A stretch of DNA of 22,344 bases from IMG/VR virus record IMGVR_UViG_3300044627_000222, positions 1-22,344 of that record; one strand, 5' to 3'. How positions within the stretch are numbered: position 1 is the first letter of the stretch; the number at the start of each line of letters is the position of its first letter. Under the pieces are notes generated by a model, which made no database searches, was not told the DNA's origin, and saw only the letters and a list, made by a program, of their open reading frames with translations. The translations under genes were made by a program, and so were the position numbers. The stretch comes from a virus. This document shows positions 21,673 to 22,344 of the stretch, in pieces.

Positions 21673-22344
21673 GACAAGTAAGCCTTGGCAAGCGCTCGAG
21701 CGCTTTCTAGATCGCCTTCGTAAGCACATCGGTTTAACGCATCGCCCACAATCGGATCGAGTGTTTTGAATTCAAAGAGGCGAGCGCGTTTACCCTTGTT
21801 GGCCCACTTCATGAAAGCCTTAACTTCGTTCTTGGTTTCGTTTTCGATCTCTTCCTCTTCAAGAACAGTTGGTTCCTTGTCGGGCTTCTCGCCGATCTCG
21901 GTAACTGGTGCAACGGCTTCTGCGTTAGGCCCTGCCAAAGCGGGTGCTGTTGAAGCGGTAGATGCATCGATGATGCCATCAGGACTGAAAAGGAATGTGC
22001 TGGCCCCTGCCATCAAGATTGGCATATCGGCTTGCGGTGTATCAAGTAAAGGAAGGCCCAGTTCAGAGCGGCGTTCGTTGATTGTCTTACCACCGCTTGT
22101 TACTTCAATTTGGTTCTTGCGAGCGTTTGACTCATTGTCCAGGCGCTTTGAAGTCATCAATCTAAACTCCAACTCGCGTGGCATACCAAGGTATGTGTAC
22201 GAGATGTTTGTAAGCATCTTGCTGATCCAGTTAACCAAAGGCTGTGTTCCGATTGCCTCAGCGCTTTCCGCCCGCCCCTCCTCGAAACCAGCGCCTCCCA
22301 GCCCGCCTTTCGGTGCAAAACCGATCTCGGCTGGTTGAACGCCG
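21669..22344 (-). CDS. Portal protein, C-terminal part (cut off by window edge)
   Basis: The frame is open from the right edge to the TGA at 21669, giving 224 complete codons. The edge segment reads GVQPAEIGFAPKGGLGGAGF then EEGRAESAEAIG, a loop typical of many phage portals (IGF-x-x-KGGLGG-x-GF-x-EG-x-AE). After it comes a helical part (LVNWISKMLTNISYTYLGMP; ELEFRLMTSKRLDNESNARK) and the GGKTINERRSELGLPLLD motif common near portal C-termini. The tail is acidic (EKPDKEPTVLEEEEIENETK) and ends in a helical segment. A TTG at 22238 is not a real start, because coding continues upstream. Portal forms the DNA channel at one capsid vertex and docks the terminase, whose genes should lie just off the right edge. 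Confidence 0.86.
   Translation of the reverse strand, partial: GVQPAEIGFAPKGGLGGAGFEEGRAESAEAIGTQPLVNWISKMLTNISYTYLGMPRELEFRLMTSKRLDNESNARKNQIEVTSGGKTINERRSELGLPLLDTPQADMPILMAGASTFLFSPDGIIDASTASTAPALAGPNAEAVAPVTEIGEKPDKEPTVLEEEEIENETKNEVKAFMKWANKGKRARLFEFKTLDPIVGDALNRCAYEGDLESARALAKAYLS

Noticed and set aside
21766-22338. 190-codon plus-strand open frame at the right edge
   Set aside because: It lies opposite the portal gene, whose frame is open to the edge with recognisable portal motifs; the product is Ser/Pro-rich and without a good start signal.
1-22344. tRNA genes, CRISPR arrays, integrase, insertion sequences, attachment sites
   Set aside because: None recognised on either strand; apart from short interrupted gaps, the window is filled by phage structural, lysis and small accessory genes.

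Overview
This window is the structural and lysis half of a tailed double-stranded DNA bacteriophage (siphovirus-type, HK97-fold capsid). No bacterial chromosomal genes are visible. Almost everything lies on the minus strand and is transcribed from right to left: portal, minor head protein, prohead protease/scaffold, major capsid, connectors, major tail protein, tail assembly chaperone, tape measure, distal tail protein, tail fibres, tail hub, lysis genes. Strong Shine-Dalgarno sequences and many 1-4 nt stop/start overlaps (TAATG, ATGA, TGATG) point to one long translationally coupled late operon whose promoter lies beyond the right edge. Base composition is intermediate. The Gp37-like tail hub, the small HTH-like protein with a Cys-rich tail and the tail-chaperone style resemble phages of actinobacteria, including aquatic metagenomic phages. 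The host assignment is inference, not proof.

Layout, right to left. 22344-16710 is the head module: the C-terminal part of the portal, a MuF-like minor head protein, a long fusion protein (extra N-terminal domain, HK97-type protease, extra domain, acidic linker, scaffold-like tail), a major capsid protein with an inserted beta domain, and a small zinc-ribbon protein. 16709-13054 is the neck and tail tube: connector, tail terminator, a small protein, major tail protein, a tail assembly chaperone made in two forms through a -1 frameshift at 13703-13709, and an HK97 gp10-like protein. 13050-9227 holds the tape measure and distal tail protein. 9218-3617 is a receptor-binding cassette: two fibres sharing modules, three tandem AT-rich paralogues, small accessory proteins, the Gp37-like hub and a terminal fibre-like protein. 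3602-2221 is the lysis region: a membrane/coiled-coil protein, an overlapping lipoprotein, a two-TM protein, a CHAP endolysin and a holin-like protein, closed by an intrinsic terminator.

Left of the terminator are three non-structural genes (HTH-like, DUF6378-like, metallophosphoesterase), then a small plus-strand cassette (339-631) that converges on them, then a cut-off minus-strand gene at the left edge.

The most notable points are: the frameshifted chaperone, whose second reading frame is supported by a CCCAAAA site and a GTGA overlap with the next gene; the multi-domain protease/scaffold fusion with a likely internal start; strong hairpins directly after the major capsid, major tail and lysis genes; the duplicated receptor-binding modules; the overlapping membrane-protein/lipoprotein pair; and the plus-strand mini-cassette with a 27-residue CxxCxxC microprotein. 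I see no defence system, integrase, CRISPR array, tRNA or insertion sequence here.
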